Assembly: GCF_013362815.1 (NCBI RefSeq)
Contig: NZ_JABFVK010000019.1
Span: forward strand, 62,001 to 126,000
From: Hamadaea sp.
GTDB taxonomy: Bacteria > Actinomycetota > Actinomycetes > Mycobacteriales > Micromonosporaceae
DNA: 64,000 nt
Direction: 5' to 3'
In this document: positions 34,250-42,845 of the stretch, in pieces
How positions within the stretch are numbered: position 1 is the first letter of the stretch
Layout: every line of letters begins with the position of its first letter
The notes under the pieces: generated by a model
The model's database searches: none
Told to the model about the DNA's origin: nothing
What the model saw: the letters and a program-made list of their open reading frames with translations, nothing else
Position numbers and translations under genes: made by a program

Positions 34250-34316
34250 GGCGCTGGATCAGGGTTCTGGGTCGAATCTTGCCTCATGATTCGGCCCAGA
34301 ACCCTGATCTGGTGCC
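34250..34316. repeat. Intergenic palindrome family A, copy 3
   Basis: 67-bp element with GGATCAGGGTTCTGGGTCG in the left arm and its near-complement in the right, loop CTTGCCTCAT. It lies between convergent GH42 and transglutaminase genes. Confidence 0.85.
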
Positions 34317-34395
34317 GAACGCAGGGCATAAAAAGGGCTCGCCCGCGTGGCCACGGGGGAAGCCATGCGGGCGAGCTACGCCGGAGACGTTACAC

Positions 34396-35340
34396 CTATG
34401 CCGCGTTCAGCGCCACGTCTGTGGCCGCAGATACCGTTTCCACTTTTCGCGTTGTGAGATCTACGGCGAAGATCCCACGATCGTCGGGTGTATGGCAGAT
34501 GACCCGGCCGCGCGGATGGAGCCGATCATCGGCGGCAAAGCGTTCGGAAAGCTCGCGTTCAGCCTCCTCCGAGCCGTTGTCCGCGGCGATCAGCAATGCC
34601 GCGATCTCGTCGGCGAGGATCACCCTCGGGTCCTCAGAGGACACCTCATCGGCGAAGTCTCCGCTCATCATGCCGAATCCGTCCCAGAGGAGAATCTCCT
34701 CGCGTTGCCGATGGGCCAGTTCGATCAGCACGTAGTCGAACAGGAACCACGGGCCCCCGATCGGCTGCCCCGGGCCGATGCCGTACTTCCACGGATCGGT
34801 CTCGCCGCGCCGGTACGCCGTCCACGCCTCGGCCGCCGTGACGAAGGGCGCGCCGGTCGCCGGGCGGGGCAGGTCGTGCACGTCCAGCGACGGCCAGTCG
34901 GCCGGATCGAGCTGGTTGTCGAGCCACACCCAGCGTTCGCCGTTCCAGTACTCGACGACGACGTGGTCGTGGAGGTAGTCCTCGCGGAAGTAGCTCGCGA
35001 ATCCGATACGGCTGCGAGCGGGAATACCGTGCTGCCGCAACGCCGCCACGGTGAGCAGGGTGTAGTCGCGGCAGCAACCGAGCACCCGGTCGGTCACCTC
35101 GCGGGGTTCGGTGAGGGCGTACGGGTGACGCTGTTGGTCGGTCTCGAGAATCCGCTCGACCCAGCGATTGTTGATCTCCATGAAGTGCTCGTCCGGGAGC
35201 TTCTCGCCGGAGTGTCGATAGTGGATGATCGTGTTGCGGACGGCGGCGGTCAGCCCCGGCAGGTCGGCCGGCAGCTCGTCGAGCAGCTTGGCGAACCGGC
35301 CGGGATCGGAGTACGCGGAATGCGACGCGTACTGACTCAT
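34396..35340 (-). CDS. Transglutaminase-like protein
   Basis: 314-aa cytoplasmic member of the transglutaminase/protease-like superfamily. The catalytic triad is probably Cys in GCCRDYTLL, His in HDHVVVEYW and Asp in WLDNQLDP. The C-terminal third is family-specific. ATG 35340 overlaps the MerR stop (ATGA), so the two are translated together and the MerR effector may relate to this enzyme. The substrate is unknown. Confidence 0.85.
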   Translation of the reverse strand: MSQYASHSAYSDPGRFAKLLDELPADLPGLTAAVRNTIIHYRHSGEKLPDEHFMEINNRWVERILETDQQRHPYALTEPREVTDRVLGCCRDYTLLTVAALRQHGIPARSRIGFASYFREDYLHDHVVVEYWNGERWVWLDNQLDPADWPSLDVHDLPRPATGAPFVTAAEAWTAYRRGETDPWKYGIGPGQPIGGPWFLFDYVLIELAHRQREEILLWDGFGMMSGDFADEVSSEDPRVILADEIAALLIAADNGSEEAERELSERFAADDRLHPRGRVICHTPDDRGIFAVDLTTRKVETVSAATDVALNAA

Positions 35341-36197
35341 CGGAGGATCCTTTCGATCGGCTGGGCGACGTACGCGAAGGGATCGTCGTCGCCGACGTCG
35401 TCCAGGCAGGTGAAGTAGATCTCGCGGGACGGCCCGAACGGGCTCAGCTCGGTGTCGCGGACGAACCGTGTGACGGCGTCATAGGCGTGCAGGATCCGGG
35501 GATACAGGCATTCGCGCTTGGTGACCGTCGTGTACGCCTGAACGTGCGCGGGCTCGACGCGGATGGTGATGTTCGCCGTGGGTTCGGCCGGCCCGGTGAA
35601 CGGTACGCACACCTCGACGGGAGCTTCGCTGTCCGGGGTGACCATGCCGTGGTAGATCCACCACTCCTCGCGCCCGAACCCGAGTTGCTCGGTCGCCGTG
35701 CCGCTCGTGGCGAGATGGGTCCGGATTTCGCGGGCCGCCGCGCTCATGGTGTCGACGAGCGTGGTCTGGTCGACCTCCCGCCGGATCGAGGCGACCTTCG
35801 TCTCCGGGATCGATCGGGTGGCCACCCAATACTCGGGTCGCTGCGGATCGGTGCTCAGCCACTCCGACCGCAGATAGTCGATCAGCTCCCGGCGTACGCG
35901 GTGCTGTTCTTCCTGTCCGTTCCACCACTGCGCCACCTGCCGGGCCATGCTTTCGGGGTCGGCGTCGAGGACCTCGGCGACCGTCGCGAGCGGCATGTCG
36001 AGCCGCCGGAGCAGCGAGACGAGCTTCGCGCGTTCGATCTGCTCCGGTGCGTACAGCCGGTAGCCGTTGACCGGGTCGACCTCGGCCGGCGGGAGCAGAC
36101 CCGACAGGTCGTACAGGCGCAGCGCCTTGTGGGAGAGGCCGGTGCGGCGCGCGAACTCGCTGATCGTGAGCGCCGCCCGGCGGGTGTCGCGGGGCAT
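35337..36197 (-). CDS. MerR-family regulator with effector domain
   Basis: 286 aa. The N-terminal MerR HTH (LTISEFARRTGLSHKALRLYDLSGLLPP, residues about 10-37) is followed by the wing/dimer helix and a C-terminal domain of about 150 residues that resembles GyrI-like/BltR multidrug-binding domains (IPETKVASIRREV...). Such regulators activate drug-export or detoxification genes on binding cationic compounds. ATG 36197 is preferred over an upstream extension. Coupled to the transglutaminase-like gene; an MFS gene precedes it by 46 bp. Confidence 0.87.
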   Translation of the reverse strand: MPRDTRRAALTISEFARRTGLSHKALRLYDLSGLLPPAEVDPVNGYRLYAPEQIERAKLVSLLRRLDMPLATVAEVLDADPESMARQVAQWWNGQEEQHRVRRELIDYLRSEWLSTDPQRPEYWVATRSIPETKVASIRREVDQTTLVDTMSAAAREIRTHLATSGTATEQLGFGREEWWIYHGMVTPDSEAPVEVCVPFTGPAEPTANITIRVEPAHVQAYTTVTKRECLYPRILHAYDAVTRFVRDTELSPFGPSREIYFTCLDDVGDDDPFAYVAQPIERILR

Positions 36198-36243
36198 GGG
36201 GTCAGTCTGCACCCGGCCCCTGGGGCAAGGTGAAGCCCGATTT

Positions 36244-37479
36244 TCAGTAGGCTTCCCCGATCGCCTCTTCGGGGGTGTTCTCCGCCGTGCGGGCCCCGGC
36301 GTTGAGCCGCGACCAGAAGACGCGCTCGCCGATGCCGTGCGCCATGAGCTTGCCGAACAGCAGGAACGCCAGTACGCCCACCGCCAGCACGGCCGCGCCG
36401 ACCCAGAACGGCGACGCCGGAGTGGAGTGCTCGACCAGCAGGCCGGCCACCACCGGAGCCGGAGCGGCGGCACCCCATCGGACCAGGTTGAATGCGCCCG
36501 TCGCGACCCGGCGGTCGGCCGAACCCAGCCCGAGGGCGAGGTCGGTGAGCAGCGCGTTGGCGATACCCATGCACAGACCGGAGATCACCAGGACGACCAG
36601 CTTCTCGGGGGTCGTCGTCGACACGGCGAAGCCGACCAGGCACAGCAGAAGGCCGGTCAGCGCGATGCCGACCGTCTGCACCGCGCCGATGCGGTGGGCC
36701 AGCCGGTGCCCGATGCCGAGGATACCCAGGGCCAGGCCGAGTCCCCAGCCGGTGAACGCCAGCCCCAACGGGACGACGTCGAGGTGGAGGGCCAGGGGTG
36801 CGTACCCGAGGACGATGAAGAACGCGAAGTTGTAGGTGCCCGTGATGGCGCACAACGCGATGAACGCCTTGCGCTTGAAGGTGCGGCCGATCTCCGCCAG
36901 CTTCACCGGAGGTTGCGGAGCCGGTTCGCGCAGCCTGGTCGCGGCGACCGCCAGCGCGATCAGCATGAAGACACCGCAGGCGAAGAACGGCAGCCGCCAG
37001 GAGACCTCGCCGAGGAGGCCGCCGATCAGCGGGCCGGTGGCGAAGCCGAGGCCGAGCGCGGTCTCGAAGAGGCCGACGACCCACTCCCGCGACTTGGCCA
37101 GCGCGATCATGATGACCATCGCGGTCGCGAAGAACATCGCGTTGCCGAGACCCCATACTCCGCGCAGGGTGGCGAGCTGGCCGATGTTCTGGCTGAACGC
37201 GGCCAGGATGGCGGCGATGCCGACGGTGGTGACCCCGGCGACGAGGATCTTCTTGAAGCCGAACCGGCCGGTCGCCAGCACCGCCGGGATCATGCCGAGT
37301 CCCATCACCGCGATGTACGCCGTGAACAGCAGCTCGACCTGCCAGGGTGAAACGCCGATGGCGCTGCCGATCGCGGGCAGGATCGGGTCGACGACGGCGA
37401 TCCCGGCGATCGCCAGGTACGCCGCGATGGCGGTGGCGTAGATCGCGCCACGGTTGGGTTCGTTCCGCCGTTGCGACAT
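36244..37479 (-). CDS. MFS transporter (12 TM, DHA1-like)
   Basis: 411-aa membrane protein with about 12 hydrophobic segments and a central hydrophilic loop (TRLREPAPQPPVKLAEIGRTFKRK). The motif-A region is degenerate (ATGRFGFKKILV). Family members export drugs or small metabolites; the substrate is unknown. ATG 37479 is divergent from a MarR gene, with two CTGTA-TC-RTACAG palindromes between them, so MarR repression of this exporter is likely. The next genes on the strand are MerR and transglutaminase. Confidence 0.9.
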   Translation of the reverse strand: MSQRRNEPNRGAIYATAIAAYLAIAGIAVVDPILPAIGSAIGVSPWQVELLFTAYIAVMGLGMIPAVLATGRFGFKKILVAGVTTVGIAAILAAFSQNIGQLATLRGVWGLGNAMFFATAMVIMIALAKSREWVVGLFETALGLGFATGPLIGGLLGEVSWRLPFFACGVFMLIALAVAATRLREPAPQPPVKLAEIGRTFKRKAFIALCAITGTYNFAFFIVLGYAPLALHLDVVPLGLAFTGWGLGLALGILGIGHRLAHRIGAVQTVGIALTGLLLCLVGFAVSTTTPEKLVVLVISGLCMGIANALLTDLALGLGSADRRVATGAFNLVRWGAAAPAPVVAGLLVEHSTPASPFWVGAAVLAVGVLAFLLFGKLMAHGIGERVFWSRLNAGARTAENTPEEAIGEAY

Positions 37480-37500
37480 CGGCGTGCCTCCAGAAAATAT

Positions 37501-37535
37501 CTGTATCGTACAGCTAACGAACCTGTATCATACAG
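37501..37535. promoter_or_regulatory. Tandem MarR operators
   Basis: CTGTATCGTACAG (37501-37513) and CTGTATCATACAG (37523-37535) are palindromes of form CTGTA-N3-TACAG, 22 bp apart. They fill the gap between the divergent MFS and MarR genes; the second ends two bases before the marR ATG. Confidence 0.72.
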
Positions 37536-37537
37536 CT

Positions 37538-37990
37538 ATGTCGGACCGGCGGGAACTCGAGAAGATCGAGATGGAAGTGGCGTTGCTCATGCGGCGGGCC
37601 GAGGCCACGCGGCGAGCGGGCGATCAGGTGCCGCACCGGGCCCTCGATCGGGCGGCGTACCTGCTGCTCCGGCGGCTGGCCGAGCACGGGCCGGCGCAGA
37701 TCAGCGCGCTGGCCGAAGCGCTCGGCCTCGACGGTTCGACGGTGACCCGGCAGGTCAGCGCGCTGGAGCGGGACGGGCTGGTGGAACGAAGCCGGGGACC
37801 GCAGGACGGCCGGGTGATCCTGGTCAGCCCGACGCCGGCCGGACTGGCCCGGGTGGAGTCGGTCCGCACCGCCCGGGTCGCGCTCTACGAGCAGATCCTC
37901 GCGGACTGGGACGATGCAGACCGGAAGGACTTGGCTCGGCTGCTGACCCGGCTCAACCAAGACATGGACGCCGTGATCCGTTCCCGCTAG
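37538..37990 (+). CDS. MarR-family regulator
   Basis: 150-aa winged-helix dimeric repressor. The wHTH is AQISALAEALGLDGSTVTRQVSALERDGLVER with wing GPQDGRVILV. The ATG at 37538 directly follows the second palindromic operator, so autorepression is built in. It is divergent from the MFS gene at 36.2-37.5 kb, which is its likely target. The ligand is unknown, possibly a phenolic or other exported drug. Confidence 0.9.
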   Translation: MSDRRELEKIEMEVALLMRRAEATRRAGDQVPHRALDRAAYLLLRRLAEHGPAQISALAEALGLDGSTVTRQVSALERDGLVERSRGPQDGRVILVSPTPAGLARVESVRTARVALYEQILADWDDADRKDLARLLTRLNQDMDAVIRSR

Positions 37991-38023
37991 CGTGCTTCGC
38001 CGCTCGCGGCTATCGCTGCTCGT

Positions 38024-38683
38024 CTAGCGGGCGCGTGGCCGGTCGTAGCCCGGCGGCACCGTCATCGGCCACGTCCAGCTCGGATCCGGCCGGTAGTCGG
38101 TCCAGGTCCCGTCGAACGGGAACTCGCCCGCCTCGATCACCTTCGTGAGGCGTACGCCCTCGGCCCGGACGGCGTCGGGATCGGGCACCCAGTAGTGCTC
38201 GGGGAAGGCGAGGCGCTCGGCGAACTCGTCCTCGTCCTTCCACTCCCAGCTGCGGTCGGGCCACACCCAGATGTCGAGATCCTGGTCGGTGGTGTCCACT
38301 CCGGCGAGATCGCCGTCGGACCACAGGACGGAGGGCTCTTCAAGGTTGCCGTACCAGCCGCCGAAGTTGTGCCGCCCGTCCCAGAAGAACCACACCGAGT
38401 GGGCCGACGCGGCTCCGGAGGTCTGCGGCGGGATGTACATGAGCATGTCCGGCCCGTAGCGCGTCATCGGCCTCAGCTCTTCGCGTTTGGTGATCCACTC
38501 CGCGTACGCCATGTCGCGGATGCCCTCGCCCTCCTCGGACAGGCTGATCAGAATCGGGGTGCCGTGGGCGATCCAGAGCAGCAGGCCGTGCTCGTCGTGC
38601 TGGACGACCCGGGCCAGCTTCAGGAAGACGAGGCGCTCGCCGACGAAGCCGCGATGGAGGAGGAGCTGACCCGGCGCGAACAC
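38024..38683 (-). CDS. DUF402-domain protein
   Basis: 219-aa soluble protein. The DUF402 signature is clear near residues 130-160 (DQDLDIWVWPDRSWEWKDEDEFAERL), with conserved acidic and tryptophan residues that in FomD-type relatives bind divalent metal and hydrolyse nucleotide-linked intermediates. The N-terminal half forms the beta-barrel. The native substrate is unknown. GTG start at 38683. It is convergent with marR and divergent from the FUSC-like gene. Confidence 0.85.
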   Translation of the reverse strand: MFAPGQLLLHRGFVGERLVFLKLARVVQHDEHGLLLWIAHGTPILISLSEEGEGIRDMAYAEWITKREELRPMTRYGPDMLMYIPPQTSGAASAHSVWFFWDGRHNFGGWYGNLEEPSVLWSDGDLAGVDTTDQDLDIWVWPDRSWEWKDEDEFAERLAFPEHYWVPDPDAVRAEGVRLTKVIEAGEFPFDGTWTDYRPDPSWTWPMTVPPGYDRPRAR

Positions 38684-38841
38684 TGGTCCAGCCTAGTCGA
38701 TCTCGCCGGATGCGAGGTGCCATGCCTGGTGTCCGTTTTCCCAGCTCAGAAACCCGATGGGGGCTAAACCACATTTAGTGATTGCCCCTGTACAACGCGT
38801 AGTCGAGTGGCCAGACTGGGCGGATGGATTCGGGGGAGACC

Positions 38842-39819
38842 ATGACGCAACGGGGCGGATGGCGCTGGGCGAGCCGGGTGGCTCGCCGGGAGCTGCCGGC
38901 CGTCCTGCAGATCCTCGCCGCCGGTGGGCTGGCGATCATCGTGGCGATGCTGCTCGGCTTCGACAAACCGATCGGCGCGCCGCTGTTCGCGATCACCACG
39001 CTGGAGTTCGTCTGCGCCCGCCACCGGCGGTCCGTCGCGATCTTCTTCTTCGGCCTCGGCTTCGGCTTGGCGATCGCCGCCGTGGCCTCCGGATACCGCT
39101 CGTTCGACCGGATCGTGCTCGACTTCGTCGTCGGCGTCGCGGTCGCCATGATCGTCGCGTTCCTCACCACGCCGCGTAATGCGACGCGGCAGGTCAACGC
39201 GACGCTGGAACCACTGCTGAACACGCTGACCGTGAACATCCGGACGATCGCGGGCGCGCTGCGTACGCGGGACGCCGAGTCGGCCCGGGCCGCCGTGTAC
39301 GCCCTGGTCGACACGGAGAACGATCTGCGCCGCCTCAACGAGGTGCTGCTGGCCTCCCGGCGTTCGGCGGCCATCACGCTCTGGACCACGGGTCAGGATC
39401 TCGACGCCTATGCGGCGACCGCCCGGGAGATCGGGTACGCCGTCCGCAACATCCGGGTCATGGCAAGGCACGCTTGGTGGGGCGTCCTCCACGGCGGCGA
39501 GCCGGTGCCGATCGCGTTGCCGCCGATGCTGGAATCCCTGGCCGACGGCGTGGGACTGCTGCGCGACGAACTGCGTCGCGACGGCCCGCTCCGGGTGGCC
39601 CAGCCACAACTCGTCTCAGCCGCTCGCTGGATCGACGTCATGCGCGACGAACACCTCGGCCTCGCGAGCGCGGCGGTGGCGGCGGACGCCGACGCGGCGG
39701 TGCTGAACCTGCTCATCGCGACCGGCATTCCGTTGGCCAAGGCGGACGCTCTGCTCAACCACAGCAAAGCCGAAGCGGCGCTGAGCGAACGGCGCTTGGA
39801 GACGGCTCTCGCCGCCTGA
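38842..39819 (+). CDS. FUSC/aromatic acid exporter-like membrane protein
   Basis: 325-aa protein. The N-terminal 120 residues hold about four membrane segments (LQILAAGGLAIIVAMLLGF, IFFFGLGFGLAIAAVASGY, IVLDFVVGVAVAMIVAFL) typical of half-size FUSC/ArAE proteins, and the rest is a long helical cytoplasmic domain. The ATG at 38842 has GGGGGAG immediately upstream and is chosen over 38824. Possible export of aromatic acids is inferred from the family only. A family B palindrome follows it. Confidence 0.8.
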   Translation: MTQRGGWRWASRVARRELPAVLQILAAGGLAIIVAMLLGFDKPIGAPLFAITTLEFVCARHRRSVAIFFFGLGFGLAIAAVASGYRSFDRIVLDFVVGVAVAMIVAFLTTPRNATRQVNATLEPLLNTLTVNIRTIAGALRTRDAESARAAVYALVDTENDLRRLNEVLLASRRSAAITLWTTGQDLDAYAATAREIGYAVRNIRVMARHAWWGVLHGGEPVPIALPPMLESLADGVGLLRDELRRDGPLRVAQPQLVSAARWIDVMRDEHLGLASAAVAADADAAVLNLLIATGIPLAKADALLNHSKAEAALSERRLETALAA

Positions 39820-39847
39820 TCCCACGCCTCCCGCCCCGTCTCGGCGT

Positions 39848-39909
39848 GTTGATCATGACGGCGGGGGTGGCGACACGCCGCCCGAAGGGACCTTAGGTTC
39901 ATGATCAAC
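39848..39909. repeat. Intergenic palindrome family B, copy 2
   Basis: 62 bp, inverted relative to copy 1, with ends GTTGATCATGA and TCATGATCAAC. It overlaps the last 5 bases of the response-regulator gene and separates convergent genes. Confidence 0.88.
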
Positions 39910-40531
39910 GGGAGTAGCCGTGGCGGACGGCGTACAGGGCGGCTTGGGTGCGGTCGTCGACTTCCAGCTTCATGAGGATCGCCGACACGTGCGTCTTCAC
40001 CGTCTTCTCGGCCAGGTGCAGCTCCCGGGCGATCTCCCGGTTGGACCGGCCCGATGCCAACTGCTGCAACACTTCCCGTTCACGGGCGGTCAGATGATCG
40101 AGCCGGTCGCCGGAGACTCCGGTGCTCAGCGCAGTGGCGATCGCGGGCGGCAGCACGACGTGTCCAGCGTGGACAGTTCGGATCGCGTTCGCCAGAGCGG
40201 CCGGGTCGACGTCCTTGGCGACGCAGCCGGCCGCGCCCGCCCGGATCGCGGGCAGTACCGAGGGCGCGTCGGTGAAACTGGTGACCACCAGCACCTTCGC
40301 CGCGCTTCCGGCGTCCCGGAGCCGGTGGATCGCCTCGACGCCGTCCACACCCGGCATCTTCAGGTCGAGCAGGATCACGTCCGGCTGCGTGGCCAGCGCC
40401 TGCTCGACACACTCCGCACCGTCGCCCGCCTCGCCGACGACGGTTATGTCGTCATGAGTCTCCAGAAACACCCGCAGCCCTCGGCGTACCACTGCATGAT
40501 CGTCCGCGAGCAGGACGCGGATCTCAGCCAC
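39905..40531 (-). CDS. NarL/FixJ-type response regulator
   Basis: 208 aa. The receiver domain has acidic pair DDH (10-12), phospho-acceptor Asp in VILLDLKMPG (near 55), the Thr/Ser switch VTSFTDA and Lys in CVAKDVD. The LuxR-type HTH is LTAREREVLQQLASGRSNREIARELHLAEKTVKTHV. The GTG start overlaps the kinase gene by 8 bp, so the pair is cotranscribed and coupled. Targets unknown. The stop lies in a family B palindrome. Confidence 0.94.
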   Translation of the reverse strand: MAEIRVLLADDHAVVRRGLRVFLETHDDITVVGEAGDGAECVEQALATQPDVILLDLKMPGVDGVEAIHRLRDAGSAAKVLVVTSFTDAPSVLPAIRAGAAGCVAKDVDPAALANAIRTVHAGHVVLPPAIATALSTGVSGDRLDHLTAREREVLQQLASGRSNREIARELHLAEKTVKTHVSAILMKLEVDDRTQAALYAVRHGYSR

Positions 40532-41645
40532 GGGGGACCTCCAGGGTGACCGTCGTGCCGCCGCCGGGGTGCGAGGCGACCCGGAACGTGCCGCCGACCC
40601 GCCGCGCGCGCTCGCGCATGGAGGACAGGCCGAGCCGGGCGTTGGCGGCGGCCGGGACGCTCGGATCGAAGCCCGCGCCGTCGTCGGTGATCGTGCAGAT
40701 CACGCCGCGGCCGCCGTCGACGAGTCGGACCTGGACCACTTGTGCCGAAGCATGACGCAGCGCGTTGTGCAGCGCCTCTTCGGCGACCCGCAGCACAACT
40801 TCCTCGACGGCGGGCGTCAGTTTGCCGGTCAGCTCGGCCACGAACTCCACCCGGGCGTCGTGCACCCGGTCGAGCAGGGCCACTCGGCGTCGCAGCGTCT
40901 CGACCAACCCGGTGTCGGCCAGCTCACGCGGCCGCAGTTCGGCGACGATCTGGCCGAGCTCCTCGGTCGCCTGGGCCGCCAGCCGCCGGATCTCCTGCAG
41001 CTCGGTCTCGGCCCGCGCCGGATCCTTGCGGACCCAAGCGGCCGCGGCCTCGGTCGTCAAGCGCAGGCTGAACAGCTTCTGCGCCACCGCGTCGTGCAGC
41101 TCGCGGGCCACGCGCTGGCGCTCCTCCAGTAGGGTCAGCTCCCGGCCCTGCTCGTAGAGCCGGGCGTTGGTCAACGCGATCGCGGCATGCGCGGCCAGTA
41201 CGCCCAGCAGCCGCTCGTCGTCGGCGGTGAACTCGCCGCTGCGCCGGTTCGCCAGGAACAGCGCGCCGAGGATCTCCTCGCCGTCGGTGACCGGTACGCC
41301 GAGGAAGCCCTTCAGCACCGGATGCGCCGCCGGCCACCAGCCGAATCGGGGGTCCTTTCGCACGTCGGGCAGCCGTTGCGGCTTCATCTCGTGCAGCATC
41401 GCCGCGAGCAGCCCGTGCTGGCGGGGGAGCGGACCGATGGCGGCCCACTGCTCGTCCGAAACCCCGTCGACCACGAACTCGGCGAATCCGCCCTGATCGT
41501 CCGGTACGCCCAGCGCCGCGTACTCGCAGTCGAGCAGGGATCGGGCGGCCGTCACGATCGTCTGCAGCACCTCGCGTACGGACAGATGCCGGCTGACCGC
41601 CAGCACAGCGGTGCTCAGCTCGTCCAGCGTGCTGCGTTCGTCCAC
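40524..41645 (-). CDS. GAF-domain sensor histidine kinase (HisKA_3)
   Basis: 373-aa soluble kinase. The GAF domain spans about residues 20-165 (LDCEYAALGVPDD...GVPVTDGEEILGALFLANR), followed by the dimerisation/phospho-His segment ERQRVARELHDAVAQKLFSL (His near 183) and a HATPase domain with EEALHNALRHA, DDGAGFDP and GLSSMRERA. It resembles NarL-type kinases of the DevS/LiaS group. No membrane segments, so it senses an internal signal (redox, gas or ligand in GAF). GTG start 41645. Partner of the downstream regulator. Confidence 0.93.
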   Translation of the reverse strand: MDERSTLDELSTAVLAVSRHLSVREVLQTIVTAARSLLDCEYAALGVPDDQGGFAEFVVDGVSDEQWAAIGPLPRQHGLLAAMLHEMKPQRLPDVRKDPRFGWWPAAHPVLKGFLGVPVTDGEEILGALFLANRRSGEFTADDERLLGVLAAHAAIALTNARLYEQGRELTLLEERQRVARELHDAVAQKLFSLRLTTEAAAAWVRKDPARAETELQEIRRLAAQATEELGQIVAELRPRELADTGLVETLRRRVALLDRVHDARVEFVAELTGKLTPAVEEVVLRVAEEALHNALRHASAQVVQVRLVDGGRGVICTITDDGAGFDPSVPAAANARLGLSSMRERARRVGGTFRVASHPGGGTTVTLEVPRG

Positions 41646-41737
41646 CCGTCAACCGTACGGGGCCTAGGTCGAAGGACCTAGGACGGCGGCGGCTGCGGAC
41701 CGATTCGCGTACGCCGCGCAGTCCATAGCGTCGAGAC

Positions 41738-42430
41738 ATGCCTATCGCGATCATCACCGGGGCCGGCCGCGGGCTCGGCCTCGCCCTCACCCGTACGCTG
41801 TCGGCCGCCGGCTGGAGTGTCGTCGCCGACGCCCGTACTGCCACCGAGCTCGCGGACGCCGTCGCCGGGCTGCCCGGAGTCACCGCCATCGCCGGGGACG
41901 TGACCGATCCGGCCCACCGGACGGCGTTGATCGCCGCCGCGCAGCGCGAAGGCGGGCTCGACCTGCTGGTCAACAACGCCGGAGCGCTCGGGCCGAGTCC
42001 GCTGCCCTCGGTCGCCTCCGTGCCGGAGCAGGCGTTGCGGGACCTGTTCGAGGTCAACGTCGTCGCCCCCGTCGCGCTGACTCAAGCCGCTCTGCCGCTT
42101 CTGCGTACCGGGCGGGGGGTGGTGCTCAACGTGACCTCGGACGCCGCCGTCGAGGCGTACGAGGGATGGGGGGCCTATGGCGCTTCCAAGGCCGCCTTGG
42201 AGCACTTCGGCAAGGTCCTCGGCGTCGAGGAGCCGGCCGTCACCGTGTGGCAGGTCGACCCGGGCGATCTGCGTACGCGGATGCACCAGGACGCCTTCCC
42301 CGGCGAGGACATCTCCGACCGACCCCTGCCCGAGTCGGTCGCGCCTGGTCTGCTCGGGCTGCTGGCGCAGCGGCCGCCGTCGGGCCGCCTCAAGCTCGGC
42401 GACTGGATCCCTAGCGAGGTGAGCGCATGA
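41738..42430 (+). CDS. SDR-family oxidoreductase
   Basis: 230-aa classical short-chain dehydrogenase. NAD(P) motif TGAGRGLG, NNAG, catalytic Ser in VTSDAA and YGASK are intact. The ADAR residues after the second strand suggest NADP preference. The substrate is unknown. ATG 41738. It is the first gene of a probable SDR-VOC-queA unit; the VOC start is 70 bp downstream across a hairpin. Confidence 0.88.
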   Translation: MPIAIITGAGRGLGLALTRTLSAAGWSVVADARTATELADAVAGLPGVTAIAGDVTDPAHRTALIAAAQREGGLDLLVNNAGALGPSPLPSVASVPEQALRDLFEVNVVAPVALTQAALPLLRTGRGVVLNVTSDAAVEAYEGWGAYGASKAALEHFGKVLGVEEPAVTVWQVDPGDLRTRMHQDAFPGEDISDRPLPESVAPGLLGLLAQRPPSGRLKLGDWIPSEVSA

Positions 42431-42466
42431 GCGGCCGCAGGCCGATCATCGGCAGGCACAGTCTCA

Positions 42467-42505
42467 CTCATGTGATCGCCGGCCGCAGGTCGGTGATCAC
42501 ATGAG
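42467..42505 (+). promoter_or_regulatory. Hairpin that covers the VOC start codon
   Basis: CTCATGTGATCGCC (42467-42480) pairs with GGTGATCACATGAG (42492-42505), 13 of 14, leaving an 11-base loop. The ATG at 42501 is inside the right arm, so the folded RNA would hide it. A related GGCCGCAGG-GATCATC block occurs just upstream (about 42431-42453). Confidence 0.6.
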
Positions 42506-42845
42506 CACGATGTGGGTTCCCTTCGAGGTGGCCGACTTCGAGCGCAGCGCACACCATTACGGCGGTCTCCTGGGCCTGCCGGTCATCGACCACTGGCAGC
42601 GCGACGGCGAACGTGGCGCGGTCTACGACGTGGGCGGCGGCCGCCTGGAGATAGTCCAGACCACGCGGCCGGCCAAGCCACCGGGTCTTGCCCTCGAACT
42701 ACCCGACCGTCCCTCGGTGGACGCGGTTCACCTGGCGGCCGGCGTGGCGGCCGAGACGACTCCCGAGCAATTCCCCCGCGGGCACTACGGATTCGTGCTC
42801 GCCGACCCTGACGGCAATCGCGTACTCGTTTGGACGGAAGCATGA
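42501..42845 (+). CDS. VOC-superfamily (glyoxalase-like) protein
   Basis: 114-aa single betaalphabetabetabeta-type unit of the vicinal-oxygen-chelate fold (FEVADFERSAHHYGGLLGLPV ... YGFVLADPDGNRVLVW). It probably dimerises. Metal ligands are not certain: only partial H/E positions are visible. The ATG overlaps a strong hairpin. Its stop overlaps the queA start (ATGA), so translation is coupled. Glyoxalase, dioxygenase and antibiotic-binding roles all occur in this fold. Confidence 0.82.
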   Translation: MSTMWVPFEVADFERSAHHYGGLLGLPVIDHWQRDGERGAVYDVGGGRLEIVQTTRPAKPPGLALELPDRPSVDAVHLAAGVAAETTPEQFPRGHYGFVLADPDGNRVLVWTEA

